From Alopecurus myosuroides (taxonomy: Eukaryota; Streptophyta; Magnoliopsida; Poales; Poaceae), in NCBI GenBank assembly GCA_028641055.1, contig CM054061.1, positions 117,034,212 to 117,098,211 of the forward strand: DNA of 64,000 nt, written 5' to 3'. Made by a program: the position numbers and the translations under genes. Below the pieces are notes generated by a model. That model searched no databases. It saw only the letters and a program-made list of their open reading frames with translations, and was not told the DNA's origin. Of this stretch, positions 31,764 through 44,250 are shown one piece after another (positions within the stretch are counted from its first letter, which is position 1; each line of letters starts with the position of its first letter).

Positions 31764-33702
31764 TATATTTTTAGCTTCTTGAATATCTTATTATGAGAGT
31801 GTCACACCCACTCCATATATGGTATGTAAGATGTGGGATATGGTTTTCTAAACCATATGTTTATCTGGCGATAGTTTTGTACCTTGAGAGCTTGTGAGGT
31901 AGTTTTCTCGATATCATTTTGAGAGATTGCGCTAGTACAAATTTGCTTGTTGTATGTGTTGTTTAGTTTAGCTGTTTGTCTTTTAGTTCTGAGTGTGTGT
32001 CTTTTAGTCGTTTACGACTCTAGAAAACAAAGAAGAAGAAGAAACAGTTGTGGAGCTGTGCGTCAAGTTCAAGTTACTTCAAGGCCAGGGACACTAAGAG
32101 TTTTAAGACAAGCCATACTGATGCTTGCTGTTACTACACTTATCATTATCTATCATGCGTATTTTACCGCTGAAAGTTTTACAAAAACTTTGATTTCCAA
32201 AAAAAAACAATTTTTTGAGTGACTTCTATTATTATATATACTATATACTATGCCAGTAGTTGATACTTGGTGTTACCAAGCCCATAGCCACCTTATGGTA
32301 TTTATTACCATCACAAGTATTAGTCCCTAAGTGGACACCTTAAATTTTTTTTTTGCAAAACAAAGGCTTTATGGAAAACTCGGTGGAAAGGTGAAGCCTT
32401 ATTCACCGGAGGAATGTTGGAGTGGTCATTTTTGAGAAAAAGGTGTTTTTACAAAAATGACACATAACCTAGTCTTCGTCGGACAACCTTTACCGTACTG
32501 CCACTTTACCCCAACATGGGAACGGGGCTTAACTTGAAGTTTGTTTTTGTTAGTGTGTGTTCTATCTCAATTTGCTATAAGGGGACAGACTCCCTCGAAC
32601 CAAATTGTCGCCAAGTTATGAAACGTGTGACATACCCAGTGAGGGATTAAGATCTCCTCCGGGTGCATCAGTTGGGGCTCCTGTCTTGGCGAGGTGGGAC
32701 CTGATGCCGGGGAGCACATACTCCACTGAAGAGATAGACATATTCTAGTTTGGACATAGTGGATGGTTAGGATCAGTTATCGGATGTTTACATACTGTTG
32801 TTACAGTCCGTGGTTGTTCACGGCGGATGTACTGGATCTGGTGGATTGTGTACACCTCTGCAGAGTAGAACTATTTCAGAATAGCCGCGTCCTCGGATAT
32901 GGACAGTTGAATGACCATATAGCTAGCATTGTGTCAATGTTTTCAAAAAGTAGTTGGACTTGTGAAGTTCTGAAAGGGGGAAAATCTTGAACCGTGGAGG
33001 TACCTTTGATGAAAAGCCAGAATTTGTTTTACAAGAATTTTTGCAAAGAGAAAACCTTCTTTTACAAAATGAGTTTTATAAAACCTCTTGTACATGTGAT
33101 ATCTATAAGAGAAAGAAAAACTATATTATTTTCTTTTGAAGTATCTTCTTCAACAAAGATACAGAGATTTTCAAAATCAACTATGATATGTCTTACATAT
33201 ATCATTGCTAGTGAACCCTATGTATAGCCTACCTACTCCACTATATAAGCATACTTGCATTTTGGGTAAGCTACATCATGGATGTCTTGCTGAGTACATT
33301 CAAATGTACTCATATTGGTTTCGCACTTGATATTTACTTGCCAGACATCGAGAAGGAGTCTCAGAAGGAGATCTACGAAGAGGAGTACGGAGCTGATGGC
33401 TTTGCGAACTAGGATCGTCTCCCGGTTAGCAGCCTGTAGGTTAAGGCGTGACTTGGGCTCTACTACATTTGTGTGTGTTTAGTCTTCCGCTGTGTGTGTT
33501 GTGTGTTTGCCCTGCGTGGCAGTTGTGTTAGACTTGGTCATGTGACCATGCCCCTTTGTAAGTGTTTTATGCAATCGTGTAAGGGATATTGTATCTGTGT
33601 ACCAACCTGATATGTTGTTCACGACTGGTGTGATCTGGGATCGTGAATGTATGCATATTGGTGATGTCCTTGAACAGTGGTTCTGGGGGACCTTACAGGT
33701 GA

Positions 33703-34137
33703 TCTTGATGGCACTCTCATTGTCACATAAGAGGGACACCTTATCCCAGTGAACATCATACCCTTTAAGGGTTTTCCTCATCCATAGCAATTGGATGCAA
33801 GCACTAGCAATCGTCACATGCTCGGCTTCGGCGGTGGAGAGAGATATACAATTTTGCTTCTTAGAAGACCAACTCACCAAAGACCTACCAAGGAATTGGC
33901 AAGCCTCAAAAGTTGATTTCCTATCATCTTGATTATCGGTCCAATCCGAGTCCGTGTAGCCCTTGAGAGAAAATTGTGCCCCCTCTGGGTACCACAAACC
34001 AAATCACTATTCCTACACATTTTTCGCCACATTTGGAGGCTAGGGGAAGTAGAGGGTTTGGGTTCCAACCGAAAATGAAAGACCATGAAGAACCGCTCGA
34101 TATCAGGCCTGGTCATGGTGGCCCTAGGGAGATTCAA
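33703..34137 (-). pseudogene. Copia RT/RNase H, N-terminal RNase H half
   Basis: Contains LKGYTDSDWTD, GRSLVSWSSKKQN, LSTAEAEHV and LLCDNESAIKIT, the N-terminal half of Copia RNase H, abruptly cut at the GGTGA target duplication. The upstream 34000-34137 part keeps only traces of the RT-RNase H linker (TRPDIERF) and is probably shifted in frame. Homology stops at about 34137, so the 5' part of the Copia element is missing. Confidence 0.85.
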
Positions 34138-34871
34138 AATAAAAGATTATTTATACTTGTTCATAACTCATTTTTAGATCATAATATAGCTTATAGGTGT
34201 GCATCTTTTGAAATTTACATTAGTTTTCGAAATACACTTTGACTTAAGATATCTAAGGAAAACCCTCGCAGGAGTGAGCATGTAATAAAATAAAAAAATC
34301 ACTTGTGTTTTCAAATTAATTTATGTCACTTGCATCAATATAATGTATATATTTGTTTGTGTATCCTCGTATCTCTATATTGTATTGATAATGAATATTT
34401 TGATGGAGGTTTCTAGTTTATAATTAGGTATGCTAAAACAAAACAAAAACTCTAAATTTATGTACGACATTTAGGAGGATTTTGTTATAGAATCACTGTC
34501 ATGGACTCATGTCTTTGTCATGTTTGGGGTCAAATGTGTCTTATCTATAAGAGTAGGATGACTGCCTGCTCTACAAACTTGGTGCTAAAAGTCACATCAT
34601 CTAACTAACATATAGACTTTAGTACAATTCATAGAGTGTTCACCGGAGAGATACTAACAACCCTAACAACCTAAATGAACTAGCCACCGATCAGTTTGAT
34701 TTGTTTCCATGTGGTGCACTCCGTTAGTTTTTAGTGTGGACTTACTCCTGGATACCAGATCTTTTTGTTTTTATTATTCTGAAAATCAAATATTTTGTTA
34801 TTTCTGGAAATTGTATTTTGTTTGGCTTTCTACATATTCGCTAGGCCCATAGTTAGAACAATTATTTACCA
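34138..34871. other. AT-rich intergenic DNA, no feature seen
   Basis: No domain, tRNA or clear TIR/LTR boundary was recognised between the truncated Copia remnant and the 34888-36105 insertion. Confidence 0.4.
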
Positions 34872-34887
34872 ATAAACACTATGTTTT

Positions 34888-36105
34888 CTGACGAAACAGG
34901 CCGAAGCCCCGCTATATTAATATAGCAACAACCTATACAACCAACGACAACCACGAAACGAAAATGCTGGGGCAGCAGCAACACACGCCCAAAAAAACAA
35001 GAAAAGAAGAAAACAAATGAAGACAAAGACATATTGACTAAACGAGGATGACCTGCCACCGCTGCACCCACCGAGGAAGTACCACCACGCTCCTATCCCC
35101 GGATCGCTGAGTACCAAGCAGCACCTTCAAGAAGGAAATAATTCCTGCCCGGACCAGCGGACTGGACCTAGGGTTTCCCCCGATACACGGGAGGAAGTGA
35201 ACAAAGGATAGCCATGACGCCCTTCAGGAAGGGAAATGCCACCCGCACGCAACACCGCGTCGGTGTCAGACGATCCGACAAGGATTTATCCCAAAAACCT
35301 TGTTCACAACCCCCGAGTGATCCGTAGAATAGGAGCCATGCCAGGGCGAGGCCTCAACACCACCCACCACGCTGCCCACCAACATGTGCCACCACGGTCA
35401 CCAAGTCGTCATCGTCGTATCACCGAAGCAAACGACACGAGGGCTGCAAGATGGAGGGAAGAGTAGCTCCACACGGGTTAACAGAACCGTGGCCGAGCGG
35501 GAGGGAACTTCCTCCACCACCGGAAGCGGTAGTCGACCGGACACGACATCAGGCACACCAATCCCCGTCAAATCCGGACACCTGCCAGTCCCAAGAGGGT
35601 CCGGTCGGGTCCAAATTGGACCGGTAAAGCCTGCCGCTATGCTGCAACAAGGTCAGCCACCGTCAGGACTGCGCACCGGAGAGCACGACCACCTCCATCC
35701 GCAGATCGGGTCACCCAGGGCAGTCCAATCCGCCCCAACCCAGATGGCCCCCGTAGGGCCCAGATCTGGGCCGACAGGCCAAGCCGGCGCCGCCCCTCCG
35801 ATCCTCGCCACCCACCAAGCTGCGCCGCCCCACAACACTGGCGAGGCGCCGTCGCGCCGCTACCCCTCATCCACGGCCGAACCAGAGCCTCCCTAGGCCG
35901 CACCACCGCCAGCGGACAGGGGCCCCGACCCTGCCTCCCAGCGTGTGTGAAAACCTTCCGCCGGCGCCGGCGCCAACTGGGGCTAGCCCGGCGGACCCTG
36001 CCGACGGCGGCGACGAGAACGGGAGGAGGGAGAGGCGCTCTCGGAGCGGAGGCAGGGACGCGCTCCGTCGCCTCGGGGAGCGACGGGAGCGTGGAGCGTT
36101 TCTCC
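34888..36105 (-). mobile_element. Probable non-LTR (LINE-derived) insertion, 1.2 kb
   Basis: Flanked by a perfect 16-bp direct repeat ATAAACACTATGTTTT (34872-34887 and 36106-36121), the size typical of target-primed LINE or SINE insertion. On the minus strand it begins GGAGAAACGCTCCACGCTCC, GC-rich like grass LINE 5' leaders, and ends near a GCGGGGCTTCGGCC tail sequence. No reverse transcriptase or endonuclease domain is present and there is no long poly(A). It therefore looks like an internally deleted LINE or a LINE-mobilised non-autonomous element. The Pro/Arg-rich frames within it are not convincing genes. Confidence 0.65.
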
Positions 36106-36121
36106 ATAAACACTATGTTTT

Positions 36122-37404
36122 AGGCAGACTCGATATGATTTATCGGCAATCAAAATATTCAAATGTACATTGGTAGGATTTTAGGGGATGCCTAGCCAAA
36201 CATGACGACGACCCACTCCCAAAGAGGTAGGAAACTTAGCCTAAGTCCCACGAGCTCGCTCTAGATAACTTCAAGGCATATCTTGAGCTGGGAGACTAAC
36301 GGTCGAGGTGTCTACATGAAGTTTGGCCACAATAACATGACATATGAGAGTGGATTGGTCTCGTGTTTACCAATCCATTTTCAGATTCGTGACTGTTGAT
36401 GTTAAATTAGCAAATTTCACGACCCCAGAAGTGAGAAGTGTGATAGAGTGTGTTTTATGCTGTAAAGGTATTTCTTCATCCTGCAAGTACACTTGTTGTT
36501 TAGTTCATGCACATTGTCATCCTATTGCAATGATTCTGATCGTTGTTTCAAGCAGATTTTTTCTTTAATCCAAATGGTGTGCTTGTTCTTTGGTCTGCAT
36601 TGTTTACAACCACCCGTTGTGTAGGTTGGCTTTCATGTTATGGTCAAATTTCTCTCTGTTTTGTTACGTTTAATGGGATATGTTGTATATTATGGAACTC
36701 GAGAAAACTGTTGCCGTGGTATTTGCATCCGTGCATAACAAATTAGCGAGGGGAGCTTTCGTGTTCCATTTGACGTTTAAGTAAAAATCTCAGAACTCGG
36801 GAGGGTCTCATCAGTAAATTAGTTCAACGAACTGATGTCGACCTATATACATTTTAATGCGAGTTTTGATGCCGTCGCATAAAATCCCGTATATGATAAC
36901 ACTTCTGACAGAATCTTTGCCGATTAAATTCCTATGAACAATGGCTCATGCGGGCGCCTTGTTTTATATACCGCCGGATTCCCTGATTCCTTTGTCTACC
37001 ACTCCACGCCTCCACGGCCGTCCAAACTCCGGTCGCCGAACCCGGTCAAACTCGCCGACGACCACGGTCCCACCGTCCCCGAACTCCCCGCAAGAACCCA
37101 CCTCCACTCTCGGGGCCCACGCCGCAGTGACCCATCGAGCTCCCCAAACAACGCCACGTGGGAATGTTCCCCACCTTGTCCTCCCCCACAACCTCGCCGC
37201 TACGCGTCCCCCGAAACGCATCCCCCAACACTATCTTTACCGTTATACCCGACATAGGTCTCGTCTCTACTCTCCCTAGCTCCAGCTCTAGCCCACCTTC
37301 TCCCTCACAGTCCCCTCTCCTCTCTCCCCCCGACCCCCACCCTGCCCGCGCGGCGTCCAATGCCGTACGAACCCTAGTGGCCCCACCCCTGATCTCGCGC
37401 GGCC
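36122..37404 (+). promoter_or_regulatory. Upstream region of the CDPK gene
   Basis: No gene. TTTTATATACC at 36962-36972 is a TATA-like candidate about 435 bp before the ATG. From about 37000 the DNA becomes C-rich, and 37262-37335 is a strong CT-rich tract, usual for cereal 5' leaders. The frames overlapping here (for example 37158-38090) are shadows of the GC-rich first exon. Confidence 0.35.
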
Positions 37405-40400
37405 ATGGGCAACTGCTGCCGCTCGCCGGCGGCCGCGGCGCGGGAGGACGTCGCGTCCTCGCACTTCCCCGCCTCCACCGGGAAGAAGAAGCCCCACCAG
37501 GCGCGCAACGGCGGCGCGGCGGGAGGGGCAGCCGCCGGTGGCGCCGGCGGACCGGAGAAGAAGCGGCTGTCGGTGCTCGGGGAGGAAGGCCGCGACGTCA
37601 GCGGCGGGATCGACGAGAAGTACGCGCTGGACCGGGAGCTGGGCCGCGGCGAGTTCGGGGTGACGTACCTCTGCATGGATCGGGGCTCCAAGGAGCTGCT
37701 CGCCTGCAAGTCCATCTCCAAGCGGAAGCTGCGCACGCCCGTGGACGTGGAGGACGTGCGGCGGGAGGTGGCCATCATGCGGCATCTGCCCAAGAGCGCC
37801 AGCATCGTCACGCTGCGGGAGGCCTGCGAGGACGAGGGCGCCGTGCACCTCGTCATGGAGCTCTGCGAGGGCGGGGAGCTCTTCGACCGCATCGTCGCGC
37901 GGGGCCATTACACGGAGCGCGCCGCCGCCGCCGTCACGCGCACCATCGTCGAGGTCGTGCAGCTCTGCCACCACCACGGCGTCATCCACCGGGACCTCAA
38001 GCCAGAGAACTTCCTCTTCGCCAACAAGAAGGAGAACTCCCCGCTCAAGGCCATCGACTTCGGCCTCTCCATCTTCTTCAAGCCCGGTAAGCCGCCGAGA
38101 TCCGCCCGCGATTTGGACAAACTGCTTCACGCGCTTTTGGACCTTTTCGGCCCCGGCGTGATCCGTGGGTTGGTGGCCAGTTCTCGGTGGAATTTTCGGT
38201 AGTGCTCGTAGCTGGAGCTGAGTGCTATTTTCGTGCTTGCGTAATCGGACGAGAATTTAGCGGTTCTCTTTTTGTAGCACTTTTTAGCTGTGTCTTTATT
38301 TTTTCTTACAAATTATTAGTGGTACTATTAGGCATGTCAGTACTCGGTAGCTCAATGTAGCTTCGTGCTTTTGCTTCGACAGGGCTCGAATCTCCTGAAA
38401 GATGGCTGTTGCTGCTAGTCCGGATATTAGAATCTTATAGGTGCTAGGTTGACTTTTGGTCACTGCTATTTTGAGAATTTGGGAATCATTAGTACGAAAC
38501 AGACGACGTCACATAGCTGTTGCCAAATATAGTGTAGTGTAGTGTTCTTTCCCTTCTAGTCCATACCAACTCTTGTTATCTCGTATGCTGATCCCATGCT
38601 CAACCTGATCCATGTTCAACCTGAGCTGGTTATTTTGGGAAATAAGGTTCAGGGCAGCAGTTGTTGGGGATCAGGTACTTGGATATATGTTTCAACATTC
38701 AAGCAACTGTTAGTAGACTTAGCATTATCTATAAGATCCTCATTTGGCGACAATAGTGTTTGGTTATTATTTATAAGAATTCATACCGATCATGAACAAT
38801 ACGCTGCATGAGACTTACAGCAATACTGATAACAGGTGCACACACTTATGCTCCTTTATGTTGCTTAACTCAATAGGCACAATTCGGCCACTTCAGTTCT
38901 GTACCTCTTGGTTGAAAGTTAATAAGTTTGAGGACATCCAGTAAATCTATGATTGGTTCTATGCCATATTTCTCTTCTTGATTTCCTTTTATGTAACATT
39001 TCACATTACGCAGCATGAACCTTACTGAGTTTATTATGGCATTCTCCCCTTGTTCTTGTACCATGTGGCTTTCCTACTATCAGTACGAGAACCTAGTTTT
39101 CTTTGCCGTACTGACCTTGCTTGGCTGGTTAGTTTCTTTTCATCACTTAAAACTGGGTCCAATTTACTTTAATGTATGTATGGAGCAACCAAACTGGCAT
39201 AAATTGTGGACTTATATCTTGCAGTACCCTGACACATTTAACCTCCTACCAAAAGGAAGTAGGTGCCTGTTTTTTCGTTTATTTGCTCGCTGTGGATTAT
39301 AGGCATCCCATGTTTTTAGGAAGCACCTCTTTAAAGCCAAATCTGGCCTTTGGTATATAGAAATATGCCATCTTTATAAGACTGAAAACAGATGTTCAAA
39401 TTCTCAAAAAAAAAAAAAGGATGTTCTTACCATCGTGCTTGTAGGAAAAATGGAATAGCTAAGTCATCTCAAATATGTAATTTCCTTTTCTGTATATGGT
39501 ACTGTTCGATTTGTAATGGCTCTATATGACAGGAAAGTCCTCAAATATCACTTTATTATTTTTGGTTCAGTGTATTATTCAAATCATTTGGAACATTGAT
39601 GGTTGATGATCTACTTTACTTACCGTCACACACCCCAATTGTTCCCTGTGAAATGTATGTATGTTATGTATTTAAACATTATGTATCGTACATAATATGA
39701 TGCCACTATGTGATATTTAGGCGAGAAGTTTTCTGAAATTGTGGGGAGTCCCTACTACATGGCTCCTGAAGTGCTCAAGAGAAACTATGGACCTGAAATA
39801 GACATATGGAGTGCTGGTGTTATCTTATATATATTGTTATGCGGTGTTCCTCCATTTTGGGCTGGTACTTTACCTTTTCTCTATGATAATATTTTATCCT
39901 TTAGCTTTGCTCTCGTGCAAATGGTCTTACCAGTCTATATTGCAGAGACTGAACAAGGAGTTGCACAAGCTATCCTTCGTGGAAATATAGATTTTAAGAG
40001 AGAACCCTGGCCCCATGTTTCCGATAATGCGAAAGATCTGGTTCGACAGATGCTTCAGCCTGATCCAAAAATCAGGCTAACGGCAAAGCAAGTTCTTGGT
40101 AAGATCTACCCTCAGTATCCTCAAGTTTTAAATATGGCACAGTACTATGCTACTTTCGATATCCTTAAAGTTATGAAAATTCGTCATCTGCCTTAGTTCC
40201 TAATTTTTAGTGCTGCTTTAAATCTCAGCATGTCCCTCTCTCACTTCAGTCTGCCTTGTTTTAATGGTTTCCTTTTACGCAAGTACACATAACAATTATT
40301 TCTTGAAGTCATAGTATGTAGTTTGTTTCGGCTATTTGATAGGTCTGTGTCGCATTGGCTCTAATACTCAAATCAATTGGTACTTGGTAGTAGAAGTTAC

Positions 40401-42612
40401 GTAGGACCCCGTTTGAATCCTTGTTCAAGTACTCCCTCTGTTCCAAAATATAAGACGTTTTGGTAGCTTAATTTAAACTACCAAAATGGCTTACATTTAG
40501 GAACAGAGGTAGTAGTTGGCAAGCGTACTAGTATACGCTATGTCTCTATGGTTGTATATTATTTACTTCTGTAAACTGGTACTGTGTAGTGCTGAAGCCA
40601 AATGTGAGAACAAGTTAAAATTTGATGGATGAAGGCAATGAATGCTGAGAGTAAAATGAGAAAGTATATTTTACGTGTTGCTGTAAACTCGACGTTGAGC
40701 TTTGGTATGAAACAAAGTGTTGCTGTAAGCACCAGATGGCAGTTACATGGAGTGTGTGCTGATTGTCCAAAAAAATGCAATTAAAAAGAAGCTTGTTGAT
40801 TATCCAAGACATGAACATTATAGTATTCGTGTTGCACTATGCTTAATTAGTAAATTAGATAAAGCCAAGTTTCTTCATTTTGCTGCTTCATGTTCTAATA
40901 GTTAAGCTACGTGTATTCTTTCTTACAGTCTCCATATGCAAAAATGAGCATCAGACTTTCGCATGCCATATACCAAATAACGCACACATTTAATCGGCCA
41001 TATGTTCATGGCATTTCGTCTTTTCTTAATTCCTTTTGAGATATAATCATATTCATTAGGGCTCTTCTTGATTTCTGTGGTTGCAGAGCATACATGGCTT
41101 CAAAATGCCAAGAAAGCTCCAAATGTTCCTCTTGGAGACATTGTAAAGTCAAGGCTGAAACAGTTTTCAAGGATGAACAGATTCAAAAGAAGAGCTCTAA
41201 GGGTTTGAATCTCCTTTTCTCATTAGTCGGATTTAGTGTCCTTTGATATTAATATTTTTCTCAATTCTACATGGAAAATATGTTGTACTTATGGAAATTA
41301 TTTGACTAGGTTATTGCTGACCACTTGTCAGCTGAAGAAGTTGAGGATATAAAGGAAATGTTCAAGGTGATGGATACTGATAATGATGGTATAGTCTCAT
41401 ATGAAGAGTTGAAGAGCGGGATCGCAAAGTTTGGTTCTCACCTTGCAGAATCTGAAGTACAAATGTTGATAGAAGCTGTAAGTAATGTAAAAGAGTTTCC
41501 TTGGTTGTTAAAATGTTCAGTCAGATTAAGGGAGTCCCTATTGTTTATCACTGTCCCTACTGAATCATTTTATTTGTTTCCGAACTTTATGTCTGATATA
41601 TTTTTATTTTTTTTAAATGATGCACTCCCTCCGTTCCAAAATATAAGTTGTTTTAGGTATTTCAATATAGACTACATACTGAGTAAAATGCAGTAAAGAT
41701 ATATTGACATTTTTTGTGTACCATATGGTAGAAGTATTGTACACCCTGGGCCCCTCTTGTTGCATTAGTTTGGTTCTTGGGAGTTGGGACCTTGATAAAT
41801 AACATTAAGGGATAATAAATGATCTAAAGAAAATTTTCTCTCATTTCCATTAACGGCTTGTCTATTCTACATTTATATTTTCTTCATATGTTGTTATATG
41901 ATCGATAAGATCTACTGTAGAACCTTAACGTTAACAATTGTCTGAAGTTTCGATTTATACAGATCGACCAAATAGAGAGCAATGAACTTGCTAGTTATTT
42001 GTTACTGGCCTTTTTTTGTTGGTTGACTCCTTGTATTGAAACTAGGTAGTCCAAATTGCTTCGACTTGTGAAATGTCCTCTAGTATTTAGTGAGAAAACA
42101 TTGTTGAAGATTTTTAATATCTTGTCTTTGTGGTTGGAAATTAGGTGGATACAAATGGTAGAGGAGCACTAGATTATGGTGAATTTTTGGCTGTCTCACT
42201 TCATTTACAAAGGATGGCGAATGATGAGCACCTTCGGCGGGCCTTCCTGTTCTTCGATAAGGATGGCGACGGTTTTATTGAGCCCGGGGAGCTTCAGGAG
42301 GCCCTGGTGGAGGAGGGGGCAGGTGATATCACGGAAGTGGTGAAGGACATATTGCAAGAAGTTGACACCGACAAGGTGGATGTTCATTTGCAAGAAGTAG
42401 TACAACCTTTCGGATAGTATCCCTCTCCTTACTAAACATCTAGTTTTGATTTGTTTCTGCAGGATGGCAAAATTAGCTTCGAAGAGTTCGTAGCAATGAT
42501 GAAAACCGGCACGGACTGGAGAAAGGCGTCGCGGCATTACTCGAGAGGACGTTTCAACAGCCTTAGCATACGGCTTATCAAGGATGGATCTGTAAAGCTG
42601 GGAAATGAGTGA
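37405..42612 (+). CDS. CPK: Calcium-dependent protein kinase, subgroup III (CPK7/8/32-like)
   Basis: Seven exons: 37405-38086, 39721-39864, 39946-40098, 41087-41202, 41310-41477, 42145-42375, 42463-42612; 547 aa, normal for the family. A Ser/Thr kinase activated by Ca2+ through its own calmodulin-like domain. The N-terminus MGNCC predicts Gly2 myristoylation and Cys4/Cys5 palmitoylation, hence membrane attachment. Kinase about 73-330: G-loop GRGEFG 80-85, Lys102, HRD 195-197, DFG 218-220, APE 242-244. The autoinhibitory junction is about 331-370. EF-hand loops are at 387-398, 423-434, 459-470 and 495-506; loop 2 ([12 protein letters not shown]) has Arg at position 5, so weak Ca2+ binding there is likely. 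All junctions are GT-AG and keep frame. The start ATG follows a CT-rich leader. Intron 3 holds a MITE and intron 5 a MITE fragment. Confidence 0.95.
40432..40512. mobile_element. Short Stowaway MITE in CDPK intron 3
   Basis: An 81-bp near-palindrome with ends CTCCCTCTGTTCC and GGAACAGAGGTAG, flanked by TA (40430-40431, 40513-40514). It is intronic (40099-41086) and leaves the splice sites untouched. Confidence 0.8.
41625..41696. mobile_element. Truncated Stowaway-like MITE in CDPK intron 5
   Basis: The left end CTCCCTCCGTTCCAAAATATAAG and the following GTATTTCAATATAGACTACATAC segment match a common cereal MITE, but no opposite terminal repeat follows. It lies wholly inside intron 5 (41478-42144). 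Confidence 0.6.
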
Positions 42613-44245
42613 AATCGCACACCTGCAGCAGCTGGTGCTCTTACTCCGGTCATGCAAGTTTGGCCCTCGGGCCCACTAAGCAGAGACCCTCCTTCCTTCC
42701 TCTAATGATTATTTTGGCCGAAAATTAGATAGGCTTCCACCCTGATTGGCTTACTCTCGTGTAAGTAGCTTTCCCGGTATCGCAGGGGAGCACGCACCGA
42801 ATGATGCACCAACCGATGCTGCTTGCCCCCTGCCTGGTACCTCCTTTTGCTGTACCTGATGCTAAGTGTTGTGTACAATATTTTGTTGTTTACCTCAGAT
42901 TCACTTTGTTGGCTTGATGGATTCACTAGATATGCCTAATACTACTAGCTGAGTGACAGTTAGTGCAGCATCGCTTTCAGCTATACCGAAACAGCATATT
43001 GCCATGAGAAAAAGAACAAGAGGCGCCATGTAGCTGCAACTTGTGTCTTTCTCAAAAAAAGGCTACAAGTTATGTACTACAGTGCTACAATATGTATGCC
43101 GTTCTAGTTGCAGTCTTGCACCAGATTGTATGTGAAGGGACGCTGCTGTGTTCCGGTAGTCTGATACTGGAAGTTTCAACTAAATGCCAGAGCGGGAGCA
43201 GCGTCGTAATCTGCAGTTCGTCACAGTAGAATTCAGAGAAGTTTGCCTTGTTTCGTGGACTTGCAGCGATCCCATGTTCTGTGGGTCTAAACCTCGGTGC
43301 TTTACGGCCATGATTCGGAAATCATTGTACATCGGGTGCCATTTCCCCTATTTGGCCGGCTAATCATGCAATCTTTACACTTAAGCTTCTCCAGCTAGTC
43401 AGCTACCACTGTTTTCAAGCGGAAAATAAATCAAAAGGGAAAGCGGGCTCGTTTATCTTTACCTTTTGGCTTTATCACCCAAAACTAATAAAGATGAAAG
43501 AGTGTCAAGAACGGGCTAGAGACGTAGCAGGTATTTTGTTTGATCTAATTCAAGGTAACCACGATTTGGGTGAGCCTAAAAAATGTACTGCTACTGAACT
43601 GTAATATCAAGCCTCGTGAATCCTGCCAAGCTTTATCAGGTGGAGCTGAGTTTTCAGTGCAGATAACATCCTGAAGTGAGTGGTTCAAAGCCACGCAAAG
43701 AGAGATGGTCAAACGAACGTACAATACCTTCTCCCCTTTTTACTGCAAAGAAACAAAAAGCAGATGGAGTCAGTATCCGTCTTATCACCGAACCTTGAAC
43801 CGAAGATGAAATGCTTGCTTGAACGGTCTTCTTCAGTAAACCGCTTTTCCAGCACATTTACCACCGAAACCATAAATTTCCACCATCAATTAAGATACAT
43901 CTGCTCGATGTAACCAATCATTAAACGTAGGAGTACAAAACAACACAACCTTCTCATCTACCAACTTTGAGCTCACGCTTTTCACCCCGTAGCCCGCCGC
44001 AACTGCCGTGACAACTCCAGTGCGACGTCGTTTTTACAGGATGGTACGCCCAACCAGCCGGGATAAACAAAAACCGACACGTTTTCTCATCAGATTGTAA
44101 ACAAGTGCGACATAATCCCATGCAGTCGCTGAGCTTCGCTCACGGGCTCCAAGGGCATATACGCAACGGCTCAAAAAAAAAACGGCTCCAAAAGTGACCA
44201 AAATCGATCCTTTTTTAGTCCGTTTAGAGTGGTCCATGGACTCGT
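42613..44245 (+). other. CDPK 3' region and intergenic DNA
   Basis: The 3' untranslated region of the CDPK gene must lie in the first few hundred bases. No clear AATAAA was found near the stop; the first good one is at about 43424. The small frames here (for example 43654-43857) show no domain. Nothing else was recognised. Confidence 0.4.
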
Positions 44246-44250
44246 GTTGT

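Larger units (their letters stand above)
15597..33697. mobile_element. Long solo LTR (LARD/Ogre-like) inserted in Copia
   Basis: The unit begins TGTCACACCCCAG and ends GACCTTACA, with a 5-bp TSD GGTGA. After removing Gypsy-2 it is about 6.1 kb. No internal copy of the terminal sequence was found and there is no gag or pol frame, so it reads as a single very long LTR, as in large retrotransposon derivatives (Sukkula type) or Ogre/Tat elements. It includes a GC-rich block at 16600-17300 and long T/G-rich tracts at 29500-31600. A Stowaway MITE lies inside. Strand was not determined with certainty. Confidence 0.65.

Noticed and set aside
34888..36105. 170-aa plus-strand and 158-aa minus-strand frames as host genes
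   Set aside because: They lie within a unit bounded by a 16-bp target duplication and are low-complexity Pro/Arg/Ala sequence.
37158..38130. 310-aa (+) and 280-aa (-) frames overlapping the CDPK first exon
   Set aside because: Shadows of a very GC-rich coding exon; only the 37405 frame carries kinase motifs and continues across introns.
43654..43913. Two short frames suggestive of a small gene 3' of the CDPK
   Set aside because: Strands overlap, no homology, no splice or promoter signal.
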